Shown here in pieces: positions 1 through 11,379 of a stretch of DNA of 64,000 bases. Below the pieces are notes generated by a model that worked only from the letters and a program-made list of their open reading frames with translations, was not told the DNA's origin and did not search any database. Source of the stretch: Tetmemena sp. SeJ-2015 (Eukaryota > Ciliophora > Spirotrichea > Sporadotrichida > Oxytrichidae); NCBI GenBank assembly GCA_027382625.1, contig JAJKFJ010022369.1:1-64000 (forward strand), given 5' to 3'. The number at the start of each line of letters is the position of its first letter. Position 1 is the first letter of the stretch. Made by a program: the position numbers and the translations under genes.

Positions 1-2
1 TA

Positions 3-212
3 CTTCCCATAGAGACAGCTTGGCTCAAGGGTTTCAGTGCGGGGGACTTTTGGTCTATGTTCAACATACTTGAATGCGATATGAAACCAGAGGAATACTA
101 CTAGTGTAAAAGTAAAGATGATGCAATATAATTCGCAACAAGACATTGTAAGATAGAAAAGGTATCAAACCTTTAAAAATTTTAGAAACAAAGTAATAAT
201 AAAAACCTATGA
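3..212 (+). CDS. possible coding fragment at left edge
   Basis: Frame 3 stays open (TAA/TAG read as Gln) from the window edge to a TGA at 210-212. The first 35 codons read like real protein, with two Trp and several Phe residues. After about position 115 the base composition turns AT-rich, so the coding part probably ends there at an MDS boundary. I do not recognise the product. The opposite strand is also open here, so the strand is uncertain. Confidence 0.25.
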
Positions 213-800
213 AACCTAACACTCAGTTATCTGAGATGAGGAAGATTAAAAGGTATAAAATTCAAAGAATATGAGACAGACGTCAAGGCACCTTCCTAGA
301 AGATTTTAGATTCCCTTTTGGGGTTTAAAAATTTAGCATGATTATAAGTTTTAAATAAAAAATTAAAAAAACTTATTTTCACTTTCTTATCATATTATGG
401 GGTTTTGGGGTTTTGAGTGCACATTTATTTATTCTCTTTCTTGGAAATTTTTAGAAGTATTTTGCTGAGATATTAAATACTCAGACTCTTTGTTAAGATC
501 TTGTGAGAAGCGAAAATTAAACAGAGCCACAAAAACTTTAATATCTTATATGATGGAGTTTATTAAAAAAGCAAAGATTTTATTTAAGAGCACTTATTAA
601 AATTTAAATATGACTACTACTATTCAACTATAAAGCAAATTTAAAAATCTTATTTCATTTTACAAAGAAACGAAGATATCTTTAAATCTATCGAAAGAAT
701 TTTTTTCTCAAATTATGAAGCTTATTCAATATTTTTATAATTGATCATTTATAAATAGAGTTTGTTGAACCATCCCAGCTTGTAAAAGTATAATACTTAC
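213..800. other. AT-rich non-coding stretch
   Basis: No frame on either strand shows coding character. The DNA is AT-rich with short A/T runs and holds one G4T4 telomere-like motif. It lies downstream of the last readable phosphatidylserine synthase exon, so it is either a long IES or inter-gene germline DNA. Confidence 0.5.
399..415 (+). repeat. interstitial telomere-like repeat, (G4T4)2G
   Basis: The 17 bases are two full GGGGTTTT units plus a final G. G4T4 is the telomere repeat of spirotrich ciliates. Here it sits inside AT-rich DNA with no chromosome end, so it is an internal copy. Hypotrich germline transposons (telomere-bearing elements) also carry 17-bp telomeric ends, but I see no transposase frame beside it. 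Confidence 0.75.
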
Positions 801-1847
801 CATTTGAAAACGTCCCAGTTAAAGATGCTGCTCTTTCCCTGTCTTCCAAGCCAGTCGTACTGCTTGATGCCTAGCTTTCTTCCAAGAGCAAGTCCCAAGA
901 AGATAGCAGGGGTATTGGAGAGAGTGATATCCATTAGGAGGTGATCCCACCAGCACTCTCTGAAATGAGGTAGGATGTGCTGCCACGAAAGCTCAAGGAA
1001 CTCATCCAATACTGACCACAGATGCAAGATGTAGGCATCTCTTATCACAAGTGATGCAAGGAACCAGTTGCACCAGTGCACTAGGAAATAGTGATCCATG
1101 TCGTTCCAAATTGCTTCTAGGGTTAGTTCACAGTGATCGTCGTAGGTGTGCATATCCTTGGTCACTGGCTTGTTCAAGCTGGGGTCCAAGAAACCGAGTA
1201 GTTTTCTGCCATCTGCTGGTCTCTATATATTTGAATGTTTCAAAATTCAAATCTTAACATCAAATGTCCTCGTCAGATTAAAACCACTGAGAGAGGCGAT
1301 TGATAGTATTTAAGTAGTAGATGTTATATTGTATGCTTGAACTTACCTGGTGGAGCATGATGATAATGAAGCAGTGGTAGATGAGGGTAAGCATGACTAC
1401 CATTCTTTGGTATCGCTCGTAGGGCTTGAATATCTTCTCAAGGTAGGGGTTGAGGTAACTGAATGCCATCATGAACAAAATGGCTGAGAAAATGCCTCTC
1501 AGGTAGTTGCTCCTCTATACTCACATTTAATCATTTGCTTAAACAAGAAAAGAGAAGCAAATATGTTTTCTTTAAACAACCAAGCAAATGATATTGACAT
1601 GATGAATTGAAGCTTGCATCTTTAAAGAGATGAAGCTTCTTCTACTTGGCCTGATGAAGATCAGTCTTCTTATTTTTGTAGAGATAGGGAAGATTTTCAT
1701 TTGCTCAAAGTGATAATGACTAGTGACTATGAATATGAGACTTACGAGGATTGAAGTGCTGGCAATTAGATCATCTGGGTGAGGTTCGAGGTAGTTGTCA
1801 ACTAGAGCAGAACCCCAAATTGCGGCGAATGTGACCACAAATATGCC
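801..1847 (-). CDS. phosphatidylserine synthase (base-exchange type), partial
   Basis: Three exons read on the minus strand: 1746-1847, 1347-1514 and 801-1222, with GT-AG introns of about 231 and 124 nt. The last exon has the hallmark of eukaryotic PSS1/PSS2: an acidic run after YDDHCE, then PHFRECWWDHLLMDI and a short stretch ending YDWLGRQG. Earlier exons encode hydrophobic segments that fit the N-terminal membrane helices. The enzyme exchanges the head group of phosphatidylcholine or phosphatidylethanolamine for serine in the ER membrane. A splice donor follows at 800, but no later exon can be found down to position 1, so the C-terminal helices are missing. They are either left of the window or on a separate MDS. 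The start codon was not identified. Confidence 0.8.
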
Positions 1848-2991
1848 CTAGATTTTATAGGGTAAACCTAAATACCAATATACAGATCTACTTCTCCAAT
1901 ATTGACTGCTTATTATAGTTTACGTCAGGGATAAAAGGCGGAGCCATTAGGCGTTAATAAATCAATTATCTAGTATCCATAAACAATAAAATATACCAAT
2001 TCTCTCTTATTCTAAATTTAATTTGCTAATAATGATGCTCACTAATTAAATAGCCGAAAAGATGAGGAGAAACCATTCAAAATTAATATCTTGCTATATC
2101 TTATTAAAAGCAAAAAAACTATAGTATTAAAGAAAGATATTCCTCAAAAATTGTGTTTTCAAGATAAGCCTCACTTTCAATTCTTGAATCGGTTATGTTA
2201 AAAATTTTATTCTTTGAAGGTAGGATTAGACATCAATCTGTAGTTGAGTTTAAATTTTGAAATTTGAAAACATGAAATTATTGAATTAATTTGGGTTCTT
2301 GAATTAAAGCGACAAACATGGATAAACTTCTCACCTCAAACTACTTATAGAGTTAGAAATAGCAAATTGTGAACCCTCGCTCATATAATTAAATGTGAAG
2401 GTATTTTACTTTTTATTTTTTGAGATATGTGCTTTTGTTTGCGCCCTACTAGCATACAATAATTTAAAACCTAATCGATAGAGATCATGAAGCTTTTAAA
2501 CTGAGATTATGCAAAAGTCTTCCTGAGGAATGGGAACAGCTAGTAATAACTAAATATTTTGAATTAAATTAGAGAAATTTCAAATGCAAATTCATCACCT
2601 TTTTATTATAAAGATGATTGGTACGATCTATATGCTAATAAATTTTGAATTATTATATATTCTTGGATAATAAGATTAATAATTTATGTGATAGAAATTC
2701 TGATCTAAAACACTATTTATATCTAGTGACTTTCATTTTAAATGTAAGACTGATTTTGAAATTGAGGGAGTATTTAGATATCGTGCAAGTATGGAATGCT
2801 AGAAAAGACGAGAGAGCTTGCGATTATAATGCTGCGCAATTACTACTTCTAAACCTGCAGTAGTGGCAGTATTCCTATCATTAAAGAAAGCTCAGCCAAT
2901 AATTATGAATCTCCTATTAGACTTCAAGAAAACAATCTCGAAGACTAAAATAAGTTGAATCATTAAGTCCTTTTATATTTTTATTTTCGAA
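1848..2991. other. AT-rich inter-gene or eliminated DNA
   Basis: Mostly AT-rich. A short open stretch on the plus strand at about 2645-2863 (72 codons) has no recognisable motif and does not resemble the missing N-terminal cyclin box, so I do not call it a gene. Confidence 0.4.
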
Positions 2992-5235
2992 GGCTTTCAT
3001 ATTTCCTTGCTCTGTCTGTCTTTATCAACCAAGGTAACAATTCTTATCCATCCTCCCTTCTTTTCGAGTTTTAAATGTGGTTAATTTAGCTGGAAGAGGA
3101 TAAGATATTTGGACTGAAGAACATTTTGATGGAGTTCAATCACTCAGTATCTCTGACCTAATTGGAGAGCCTGGAGAAGCAAGTGGTATAAGCACTAGGG
3201 TGGAAGCTGAATGCTGTAACTCCCATTGATTTTTCTAAAATGCTTTTGTACTACTTGAACAGCCAATTCGACTTCACTGAGATTTGCAACTAGATCAATA
3301 ACTATGTCTATCTCTGTCTTCTAGGTAAAAACAAATAATTATTGTGCTTAACACAACTGATTGCGTAGACCTAGAAATATGCAGCCAGTTTAAGAGTTTT
3401 GAAATCAGCATCACTTGCATAGTTTCTGCTTTGGAGCAACTTGGCATGCTTAACTTCAAGATTTCAATCATCTAATTCAATATAGTTTAAAAAACCAATG
3501 GAAGATAATTAATGAGTATATTCCTTGAGAGCTATTTCAGCAACGCAGTAGATATGAGTTGAATCCTCGAGTGCAAGCAAGTACTCGACTCCAGACTATA
3601 GCCAAATCAATCAGTAGCATCATCTACCAATTCTAATTAGCGTGAAAGCTTCGTGAGCTTGAAAGAGTTTATCTAAAATCCAAGTGAGAGCAAATAAATC
3701 TCCAAGCTATTTAATAAAAGCAAACTAGAAGATAACATAACAAATGGTAATAACTCTCAGGATAGATCCAATCTGAGAGATATTTCCAATTAGGAGAGTT
3801 TGAGGAAATTAGTGAGCTCAGATTCATAGAAGACTAGATTCAGCACTATTTCAGAGCAGGAGAGACAGCCAATTATAATCAATAAATTTTAGACACTCAT
3901 CAGAAAACCCTAATTCAACCAGTAGTGCATCAAACTACTGGGAGATTAATCAGCTTCAGCATCTTAAAAAGACCCTTCAATTTCAGAGGAGAGTGAATCA
4001 AGTAGAGTCATTAAACTAGAGAGCGTGGTAGATCAAAGTTTTGAACTCAATGGTTCTGAGAGCATCCATAGTGAAAACATTTTCTCAAGTCAAAGTTCTT
4101 AGCTTGTTTATCCAATAGAGCAATCGGAGTTTTTTAATGATGCAAAATCTAAACAGAATTACAAGCAATTGAGATTAAACAGACATCAAAAGAATCATAG
4201 TCTGATGGATGCTCCCCACATTTTTGTGTCCCACGTTGAGCTATACTTCAAGCAATAGCAGCTCTTATTAATTTTAAGATACAAAAAACTAACTATCTTG
4301 ATTTAATCTTCTAGGGATCAGGATTAAACTTGCCTTTGGAAACGAACGCATCAGGAAGCTGCCATGACTCCTCTCCAATCAACCTGAGGATCAACAGCTC
4401 ACAGCCTCCACAAGTAAAGCCTTTTTAAGTTCAGTTGTACGAGGGAGATGGAACATAATTAGAACCAGAGGATTGCGGAAACTGCCTCGAAGAGGAGGAG
4501 GAAGAAGAGGAGGATGCAGAGGGAGAAGAGTTTATAGTGAGGGATGCTGCTGGAAAGAAGACCCTCAAATATTTCATGATCCTCTTTTTTAAATATAGCA
4601 TAATTAGCGACGAGGAATAGCTCATAAAGGATCAAGAACTCTATAGATAATTGAGATACATGAAGAGCAACAGTAGTCTCAAGGATAGTCTCATCAGTAT
4701 CTTCATATTTTATAGCATGAGCTTTATTTCTATAAAGTATGCTGATTTCCTCTTCAATAGCTATACCAGAGGAGAAGTCTAGTCCTCATACCTTAAATAA
4801 GGATGCTCAACAAAACATGCTCTTTAACCTCATGGAGCCAGAAATCAAGCCTTTCAGTCTATAACAAGTTAACTCCACCATTATAATTTACTTCACTTCT
4901 TACTTGAGTATTTTACCATAAAATTCAAGAACTTCAAGTCTAAAGAATCTGATAAAGAGAATGAAGATAAAAAGATACTACGCTAGATAGAGGATCTTGA
5001 AGATCTATAGTCACAGCAGCAGTAAATAGGTGGACCCAACTTTCTTTTTCAAGCTACTTAAAATAAGCAGAGCCTCAAGTAGGGCTAGAGCAATTAAAAT
5101 TAGTAAAGAACAGCTCAAGGGTCTAAGATAAATGTACCCAATCAGAGTATTGCTTCAAATTACTGGAATCCCTTCTCATCTTACCAGTCTAATTACAGAT
5201 CCCCAGGGAGACTATCACAGATTGCGAAAAAGTGA
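2992..5235 (+). CDS. cyclin-domain protein, N-terminally incomplete
   Basis: Readable exons are 2992-3033, 3090-3324 and from 3369 on, with GT-AG introns. The first two join to CLSLSTKLEED followed by a region ending in LGWKLNAVTPIDF. This is the conserved core of the cyclin box (the 'ASKxEE' helix and the 'L.W.L...TP.DF' turn). A long Ser/Asn/Gln-rich tail follows, then an acidic stretch near 4485-4530 and more low-complexity sequence to TGA at 5233-5235. The MRAIL-type first helix that contacts a CDK is not found upstream, so the 5' MDS is missing or scrambled. Around 4230-4345 the frame is broken. It could be an intron ending at 4313 or an IES with a TTAA pointer. Confidence 0.7.
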
Positions 5236-5485
5236 TCCATTGCAAATTACTTATAGATCATAAAACAGTAATTACCATTAAATGATGTTTGTATTTTGAT
5301 TATAGATTGTAAAATACTCGATAACTATATATAAAGCTTAGAATTCTGGAAAAGAGGGCACTTATACTCTCCAATCGATTTATTTCCTAATTTCTCAATA
5401 CATAAATTGTAAATACATCATCCCTCTTAGTTATAACAATATGACTAGCAAATGGAATTAAAGAGATTATAAAATAGTATATTTA

Positions 5486-6797
5486 ATGGGTAAGGTGAAG
5501 AAGCAACTGAAGAGACTGCAGGAGGAATCCCTCAGCTCAGGCGAAGACAGCGACGTGAATTTGGAGCAATTCCTAGCCAGCAAGAAACAAAAGACTTCAC
5601 ATGACTAGAATGGTTCTTCCAAAGCAACTAAGCAGCAGTCAGAGAGTAAATAATTGTCATCTTTTATTTAATATCAAAGGATAACAAGACGAAAATCAAG
5701 AAGCAGCAAGTTGAAAGCAGTGATGATGAGGACTCTGATGAAGTAGTGGCAAGAGCTCTCAAGGCTAAGAATCAAGAAGCGATAGAGGAGGATGAGGAGA
5801 TTACATCAGAGGAAGATGAAGTGGAAGAGTAGGAGGAGACTAAAGGCAAGTAGAGCAAGACACAGAAGTTGGATAGTGATGAATCAGAGGACGACTCAGA
5901 AGAAGATGAGAGTGACTTGGACGACCCAGAGGAAGAGGCCCTTAATAAAAATAACCTACAGCTATTCGTCTCTGGAATTCCTTACGAGTGCACTGAATAT
6001 AAAAGATAATAAGTTAAATGTCTTTTCTTTGTTGTCTGAAGAGGAGATCTAAAACTTCTTTGGAGAATTGAAGGACTCTATCACGTAAGATACCTATTGT
6101 ATTCTAAGGCAGTTTAGAGAAGTGAAGATGCCCCGATATCAAGACTCAGGCCGTTGTCGTGGATACGCCCATGTTCTCTTTGCAAATGGAAAGACAGCTC
6201 AGAAGGCGCTTTCATTCTCCGGACAGAAGTTGAAAGGCAGGTACCTCGACATCAAGGAGGCAGAAGGCCAGCGTTCAACCCTCAGCAGAGACCAAATCAG
6301 TAATAAAAACTCAATCTTATAATATCTGTAGAGCAAATAGCAGAGAGTATGCCAGATGACTGCAAGACTTTATTCGTGAAGGGTCTACCCTATGATTTCA
6401 AAGAAGACGATATCGGAGACAGATTCCGTAAGTTCGGTGAGATCAAGTCCATCAGACTCGCCTACAACTGGCAAACTAAATCCATTTATACATCCACTTA
6501 TATTCTTTAAAGCTTTTAACTAAGCAATTCAAGGGGTTCGCATACATAACATTCGGCAATAACCAGTCTGCAAAGAAAGCACTGCTTGAAATGAATGGAA
6601 AGGAGGTCAAGGGAAGGCCCATCAAGGTAGATTATGACGTAGTGCAGGAAGCAAAGAAGGGCTACAAAGTAAACCTAGACACCAATAAGAACAGACTTTA
6701 CAATAAGGAAATCATAAAGGAGGAAACTAAGAAGAGAGTCAAGAAGGAGAAGTCAAAGGGAGATGGCAAGGACAAAAAATAGAAGAGCATTATTTGA
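5486..6797 (+). CDS. two-RRM, acidic-domain RNA-binding protein (nucleolin-like)
   Basis: Starts at an ATG in a basic context (MGKVKKQLKRLQEES). An acidic Glu/Asp/Ser region follows at about residues 65-150, then two RRM domains. RRM1 has RNP2 LFVSGIPY and RNP1 CRGYAHVLF. RRM2 has RNP2 LFVKGLPY and RNP1 FKGFAYITF. The tail is Lys-rich and ends at TGA 6795-6797. Acidic N-terminus, two RRMs and basic tail is the nucleolin/Gar2/Nsr1 layout, which points to ribosome biogenesis, but the exact orthologue is not certain. RRM2 is cut between its RNP2 and RNP1 by a 53-bp IES. The gap at about 5645-5680 keeps frame if an AG repeat is used as the junction, not as a standard GT-AG intron. Confidence 0.8.
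6471..6527. other. IES, pointer GCAA
   Basis: GCAA occurs at 6471-6474 and 6524-6527. Removing 53 bp between them joins TGG CAA to TTC AAG GGG and rebuilds an unbroken RRM2. The segment is about 80% AT and has no GT at its left end. Confidence 0.75.
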
Positions 6798-7044
6798 AAA
6801 TAGCCTCTAATATAGAGTGGTCCACACTGCTCTTTAATTAAATCATCTTCTACACTTAGAATAAAGTTATTCAATCAAATAAAACTAAGAAGGTTTAAAT
6901 TAAATAGTAACAGAATAAAGAAAAAGTAAAGTAGATAATGAACTTCATATCAATAGGAGTAAGAGTTTGTCTTGTTGGTTTATAAAGTAGGAGAACTAAA
7001 ATTTATTTGCTTGAAATGCTCAATTGATGTGCTCGATACCCTCT

Positions 7045-8816
7045 TCAAACTTCGATAGTGGAAATGAAGAGCAGCTTTCCAGTGTTATCAGTCTACACTT
7101 GAGAACTATTATAATAATTTAATGTATATTTTTTTCAGAGAAGAAGAGTGAACCAAGTCATTGTGAATTATTTCGATTTAGAGTTCCTAGTTGGAGTCCT
7201 GCTCATCATCTGAACTCAATATTTAGTGAGTAGAACTTTGCTTAATGCTCAAAAGCTTTTCAGAATGGCAGTTCATGAGGTTCTGTCTCAACTTGAGTAT
7301 AAAGGCAGACTAGGACTCTCTTACAAACTAAAACAATATATTTAGTGAATCTTCTATTGTCAATATGTCCCAAAATTTGGTGATCTTCACTTTCTAAAGA
7401 ATCAGAAGAGCTGCTCGACTCTTATGAGGAGAACATGTTAGGCTGGGGAGACAAAATTCAATTTATAATATCTACATAAGAATATAAAATTTCCTCCTTT
7501 TGGAATGTGGTATTTTAGGTGTCTATGTTTTTCATAAAGAGAGCGTGAAGATGTGAGTAGTTTTAAGACTCTGATATGCTCTATTCATCGCCTTATTTTT
7601 CAAAAACTTACTTTCCCAAAATGCTATATCTTAAAAAACGAATAGATCAATATAGGGTATTTTATATTTATATCTAGGAGATATTACAATAGGACTGAGG
7701 AAGTGACCACTTTCCTAATGAGAAATATGGTCTTCGTCTTATAGTTAAGATGCTAACTGCTTGAGTTAACTTAAGAAAACAGCTTATTGTGTCTTATCAA
7801 CATGCTTTAGGGAAATAAGAAACTGCTGAATTTGCTTTTCATTAATAATTTCAAGTACATTAATTATGATATTAAAATATTATTCAGAGAAGTGAAGAAG
7901 GAATTCAGCAGCAATGACTGACAAGTCCTATAAGTTATAGTTGTTCAAACTCTAAGCGAGCTACAGAAGTTGCTGAGTTTCTAGCAGTAGTTTATTCAGC
8001 TGTTCTTGAGTGAGCTTGCAAGGCTTAGGTATTCTCTTGTCTCTCAGGTCGCTAAAGGATAGATCTGGGAACATAGAAACTAATTAATAATTGATTTATT
8101 GATTTATAGTATAGTATAGTATAGTATAGTATAGTATAGAAGAAGTAGATGAGGAAAGACGCTGATAAAATTCGAATTCACTGTGGGTGTCACTACCTCT
8201 GATTTCGGCTGCACTCCCGCCCAGATCACAAAAGTCGCAATAGTATCCACCATTTTCTGATTCCTAGCTGTCTCTCACAATATACTTCTCGCTCTCTTGC
8301 ACAAAAACAGGCATATGATTCAATTGAAATTGGTGAGGGCGAATCATGAATTTGAAATTATATTCTGCTTTAAATTAAATTTTGCTTGTTGAATTTGTAG
8401 TTGGGAACTGTGTAAACTAGAAACCACTGAATGATCTCTGCGTTCCTCTTAAGTTTTTGAATAGCATGGAATTTCTTCAATGGTGCGAACACTATCTGCG
8501 CATGGTAGAAATTTTGCCCATCCTCAGAAGACGATTAGCTCTGCTAGAGCACTGTTAATTCGAAATTTATTGATTGAGAATTTAATAGAGCACAGAATAC
8601 ATCAGCTCCATGAGTTCGCAATGGTTTCCAAACTTAGAGTCCAAGTCTTGCATACACATTTTATCTCATAAAATAAAGCATGAGCTTGACACAGTCATCA
8701 AGCAGGCGGACTACGAGGATTCTAGATTTCAAGGGAACCCTGCCCAGCTGCTCTGAATCTAAAGCTGTGTTCACAAAAACTTTATACAAAATCCGGGCAA
8801 AAGAAAGTAGCACCAT
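7045..8816 (-). CDS. unknown protein, 510 aa after removal of five IESs
   Basis: ATG at 8816 and TGA at 7047-7045. Coding segments on the minus strand are 8816-8679, 8656-8586, 8544-8390, 8346-8136, 8072-7476, 7442-7138 and 7100-7045. They total 1533 nt, an exact multiple of three. The gap 7475-7443 is a 33-nt GT-AG intron; the others are IESs with pointers ATG, GTGCTCTA, AAATTCA, TTCTAT and TTCTC. The protein has a hydrophobic N-terminus, a CDFCDLGG motif near the middle, Gln-rich helical stretches and a Ser/Gln-rich C-terminus. I do not recognise the family. The exact junction for the ATG pointer is ambiguous because several ATGs lie close together. Confidence 0.75.
7101..7142. other. IES, pointer GAGAA (TTCTC on coding strand)
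   Basis: GAGAA copies lie at 7101-7105 and 7138-7142. The 37-bp segment is almost pure A/T and has no splice donor. Removal restores frame into the final exon and its TGA. Confidence 0.8.
8073..8141. other. IES, pointer ATAGAA (TTCTAT on coding strand)
   Basis: ATAGAA copies lie at 8073-8078 and 8136-8141. The interval holds seven tandem TATAG units next to AT-rich sequence. Removal joins a Ser/Thr-rich stretch to ATG TTC CCA in frame. Confidence 0.8.
8105..8139 (+). repeat. TATAG pentanucleotide repeat, 7 units
   Basis: Seven perfect TATAG units in tandem. The array lies entirely inside the IES and touches its right-hand pointer, so the last unit and the pointer share bases. Confidence 0.95.
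8347..8396. other. IES, pointer TGAATTT
   Basis: Seven-base copies lie at 8347-8353 and 8390-8396. Removing 43 bp joins TAC AAA TTC to ATG ATT CGC in frame on the minus strand. Confidence 0.85.
8545..8593. other. IES, pointer TAGAGCAC
   Basis: Eight-base copies lie at 8545-8552 and 8586-8593. Removing 41 bp joins two reading frames that are otherwise out of phase. One of the longest pointers in the window. Confidence 0.9.
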
Positions 8817-9033
8817 ATAAAGCAGGGAAATATAAATTTAGTTTTATTAGTTTTATAAATCCTAAATTTCTATTGATCAATACTTGGATTAATACTTGAT
8901 TTACTATCCATTGGCTATTAGATTTAAATATTAAGAATTGATGTTTAAAAATTCATCATTAAAAATTGGATAAATTTAAATCAAGACTAGTAATCCCCTC
9001 CATATTATTTATTTATTCTTCACATTTACTGCT

Positions 9034-10586
9034 ATGATGAACTTTATAGAGCGACAGAAATGCTTCGGAAAGCTGTCACTCCGCCAGTCTGTGAGACTGA
9101 TTGGGGTTTTTGATATTCTGTGCTTCATCCTCACTTTCACCCTCATGATAGTCACTCTTTGCAAGGTCAAGAACTTATTCATGCTATAATTTATTTATTC
9201 GTTTATTCTTTCATTTCATGCCTGTCCCAGAACTCTACTACTTCCAGTTGATAAGACTCCTGTGCATAGACCTACCGCGAGTTACTACCTTTATCATAAT
9301 AAGCAAGTGGAAATTACAGCATCGAATTCCTAGAGCAGCCTTGGCTTTTGGCAGGTCACTTACTGTGCCCTTTGAGTTAGTCTTAGCGGTATTCACATTC
9401 ATAGCTCTCAAAAACTACTCAGGTCAGCCCAAGCATTTGAATGACTACTACAGAATACAATAAATCTAATGTCGATGATAATTTAAGTGTATGTGTGTAT
9501 TTTTTAGAATTACTCCAGCCTGGAACGGGTTGCTGCTTACCCTAAAAGTTTTGCTCTTTCTGGTTAACGCATACTCAGGATTCCTAGTGGCCTGCTACTG
9601 CCTAGTCCACTCCCCAGCTCAACTTAATTTTTGTGATTCCTTTTATTCAAATTTTTATTTTTTAACTAGAGATTAATCTAGAACTAGTAAAACTATCTCA
9701 TGAGTATGTAGAGCAAGTAGAATCTCCCAGAGCTTAGGCCTCCCAGGACTTCAAAGACTATCTTGGCAAGCGGGAAGAGAAGGGAGCAGCAAGCAAGCGC
9801 AGAATTTCTGATTTGCAGCTCTATGAGCAAACTGACTTCCTCAGCAACCTAGATTATCAAATTCAAAAGCAAGGGTAAATTCGCAGATAGAATGAGGATG
9901 CCTCCAGGAGATAAAGACACAACCCTGCTGCTACGATGGGAGCTAAGTCCTTTCATACAGTGGCGTTGGACGTGGAGCCAAACTTCGAGGAGCCTCTGTA
10001 GCAGAGACGCAACATCTACCTCCCTCAAGCTGAAGTGACAGAAGCACAGATAGAAGTAATTCAATTCAATCCACCTTCAAGAAGACTGAATCGCTCCCTT
10101 AAAGATGACTTTAATGAAGTCTCTAATAACAAAGAAGAAAAGAGTATTCATCTAGACTCAAACCAAAAACTCAACATTCAACTGCATCATAGCGAAAATA
10201 ATGAGTTAGAGTTTAAGGAAAGGGTCAGCAACATGTTCAGAAAGCAGAACTTCATGTAAAGTTCGGCCGAAAATAAGGAAGAAGGGTTGGAACTTTAAAA
10301 TGATCAGATTAAATAATAGGACAGAGTAAATAATAAAGTAGGTTTAAATCAAATAGCGAATCCTGAGGAGTATCAACAAGCCTCAGTTGAAACTAAGAAC
10401 TCTCAACTCTCTCCTATGTAAGCTACCAGTTAGGCTTGCTATTTAATTGATGAGTACTTGGCCTCCTCTTCTTCAATTGCAAGATCTCAACCTGAGAGAA
10501 ATCAGAAGCCAGGGGAGGAAATACTAGATTTTCAGAATATAGATGCAGACAATAATTAAGCTGAATGCTTGGACGGAAGTGAATGA
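9034..10586 (+). CDS. multi-pass membrane protein with long Gln-rich cytoplasmic tail
   Basis: Starts ATGATGAAC at 9034 and ends at TGA 10584-10586. GT-AG introns separate four exons. The N-terminal third has about four hydrophobic helices: FDILCFILTFTLMIVTLC, a second after LYYFQLIRLL, a third in LVLAVFTFIAL and a fourth in LLFLVNAYSGFLVACY. The rest is soluble, charged and rich in Gln, Asn and Ser. A small four-helix core with a long tail resembles many uncharacterised ciliate membrane proteins. No family can be named. No IES is needed to read it. Confidence 0.7.
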
Positions 10587-11379
10587 ACAATTCAATTATC
10601 TTATTTTGCTATATAAATTAACATATTTCATCTTTTGAATTAAAATTCCAATATAATAAAGTGATATTGGGATAAAAATTTTTTAACTTTTTAATTTAAT
10701 CTTTATTAACTTATATAACATTTATAAAAAAAAGTTCATTTATAAATCTTATTATATTTGCTCAAATTGGTTTATAAACTTCGAATGGATATATTTTTTT
10801 GCAATAACTTCAAATTTATTAATTCAAAATATACCTATTTATAACATAAAATTGTTTATGAATGGTCTTTTTCTAGCTAAAACTTAAAACAATAAGATAG
10901 AGAGTGACCAATTTATATTTAAAACTTTGTTTTTCAGCCAAATCATATTGTTACAAGGAACTTGAGGAGCGGAAATTCAGCTTGATAAATATAAACAAGA
11001 GGATTTAAAAAACTCTTCTAAATAAATAAGGAGATGTGAGCTCCTCGGTTTAGATAATTCAATACTTGTTTTAGAATAAAAATATTAAATATTTTATTAA
11101 TTTAGAAAAAAATGTGCAAAAAGTAGGCATTAAAATAATAGACATAAAAAGAATTTTAGAGTTTAGTTAATTATAAGATATAGTAAAAATATCGAGATGT
11201 TTAATCGCATTCTAGCAACCCTATATATAGCTATAGCTGAGAATTTAATAAAAAAGAGAATTAAATTAGATATTAAATTAAAATGGAATAAATCAGTGAT
11301 AGTTGATGTGTGTCCAATTTGAATAATTATCGCAACATTCGATTCAGTATTAAATTTAAAGAACTTTTTATCCTTGTAA
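10587..11379. other. AT-rich inter-gene DNA
   Basis: Very AT-rich, with no frame showing coding character on either strand. Nothing else recognised. Confidence 0.6.

Noticed and set aside
399..415. End of a complete telomere-bearing (TBE) transposon
   Set aside because: Only one 17-bp motif is present, its partner and any transposase frame are not seen in the window, and its orientation relative to known ends could not be settled.
2645..2863. Separate small gene on the plus strand
   Set aside because: Seventy-two codons in AT-rich DNA with no motif, no clear promoter or intron signals and no relation to the cyclin next to it; likely chance.
4230..4345. Firm call of an IES with TTAA pointer in the cyclin gene
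   Set aside because: TTAA is common in AT-rich DNA and an intron ending at 4313 is also possible, so the break is noted but not called.
8480..8671. Plus-strand small ORF
   Set aside because: It is the shadow of the minus-strand 510-residue gene, whose segments and pointers account for the whole stretch.
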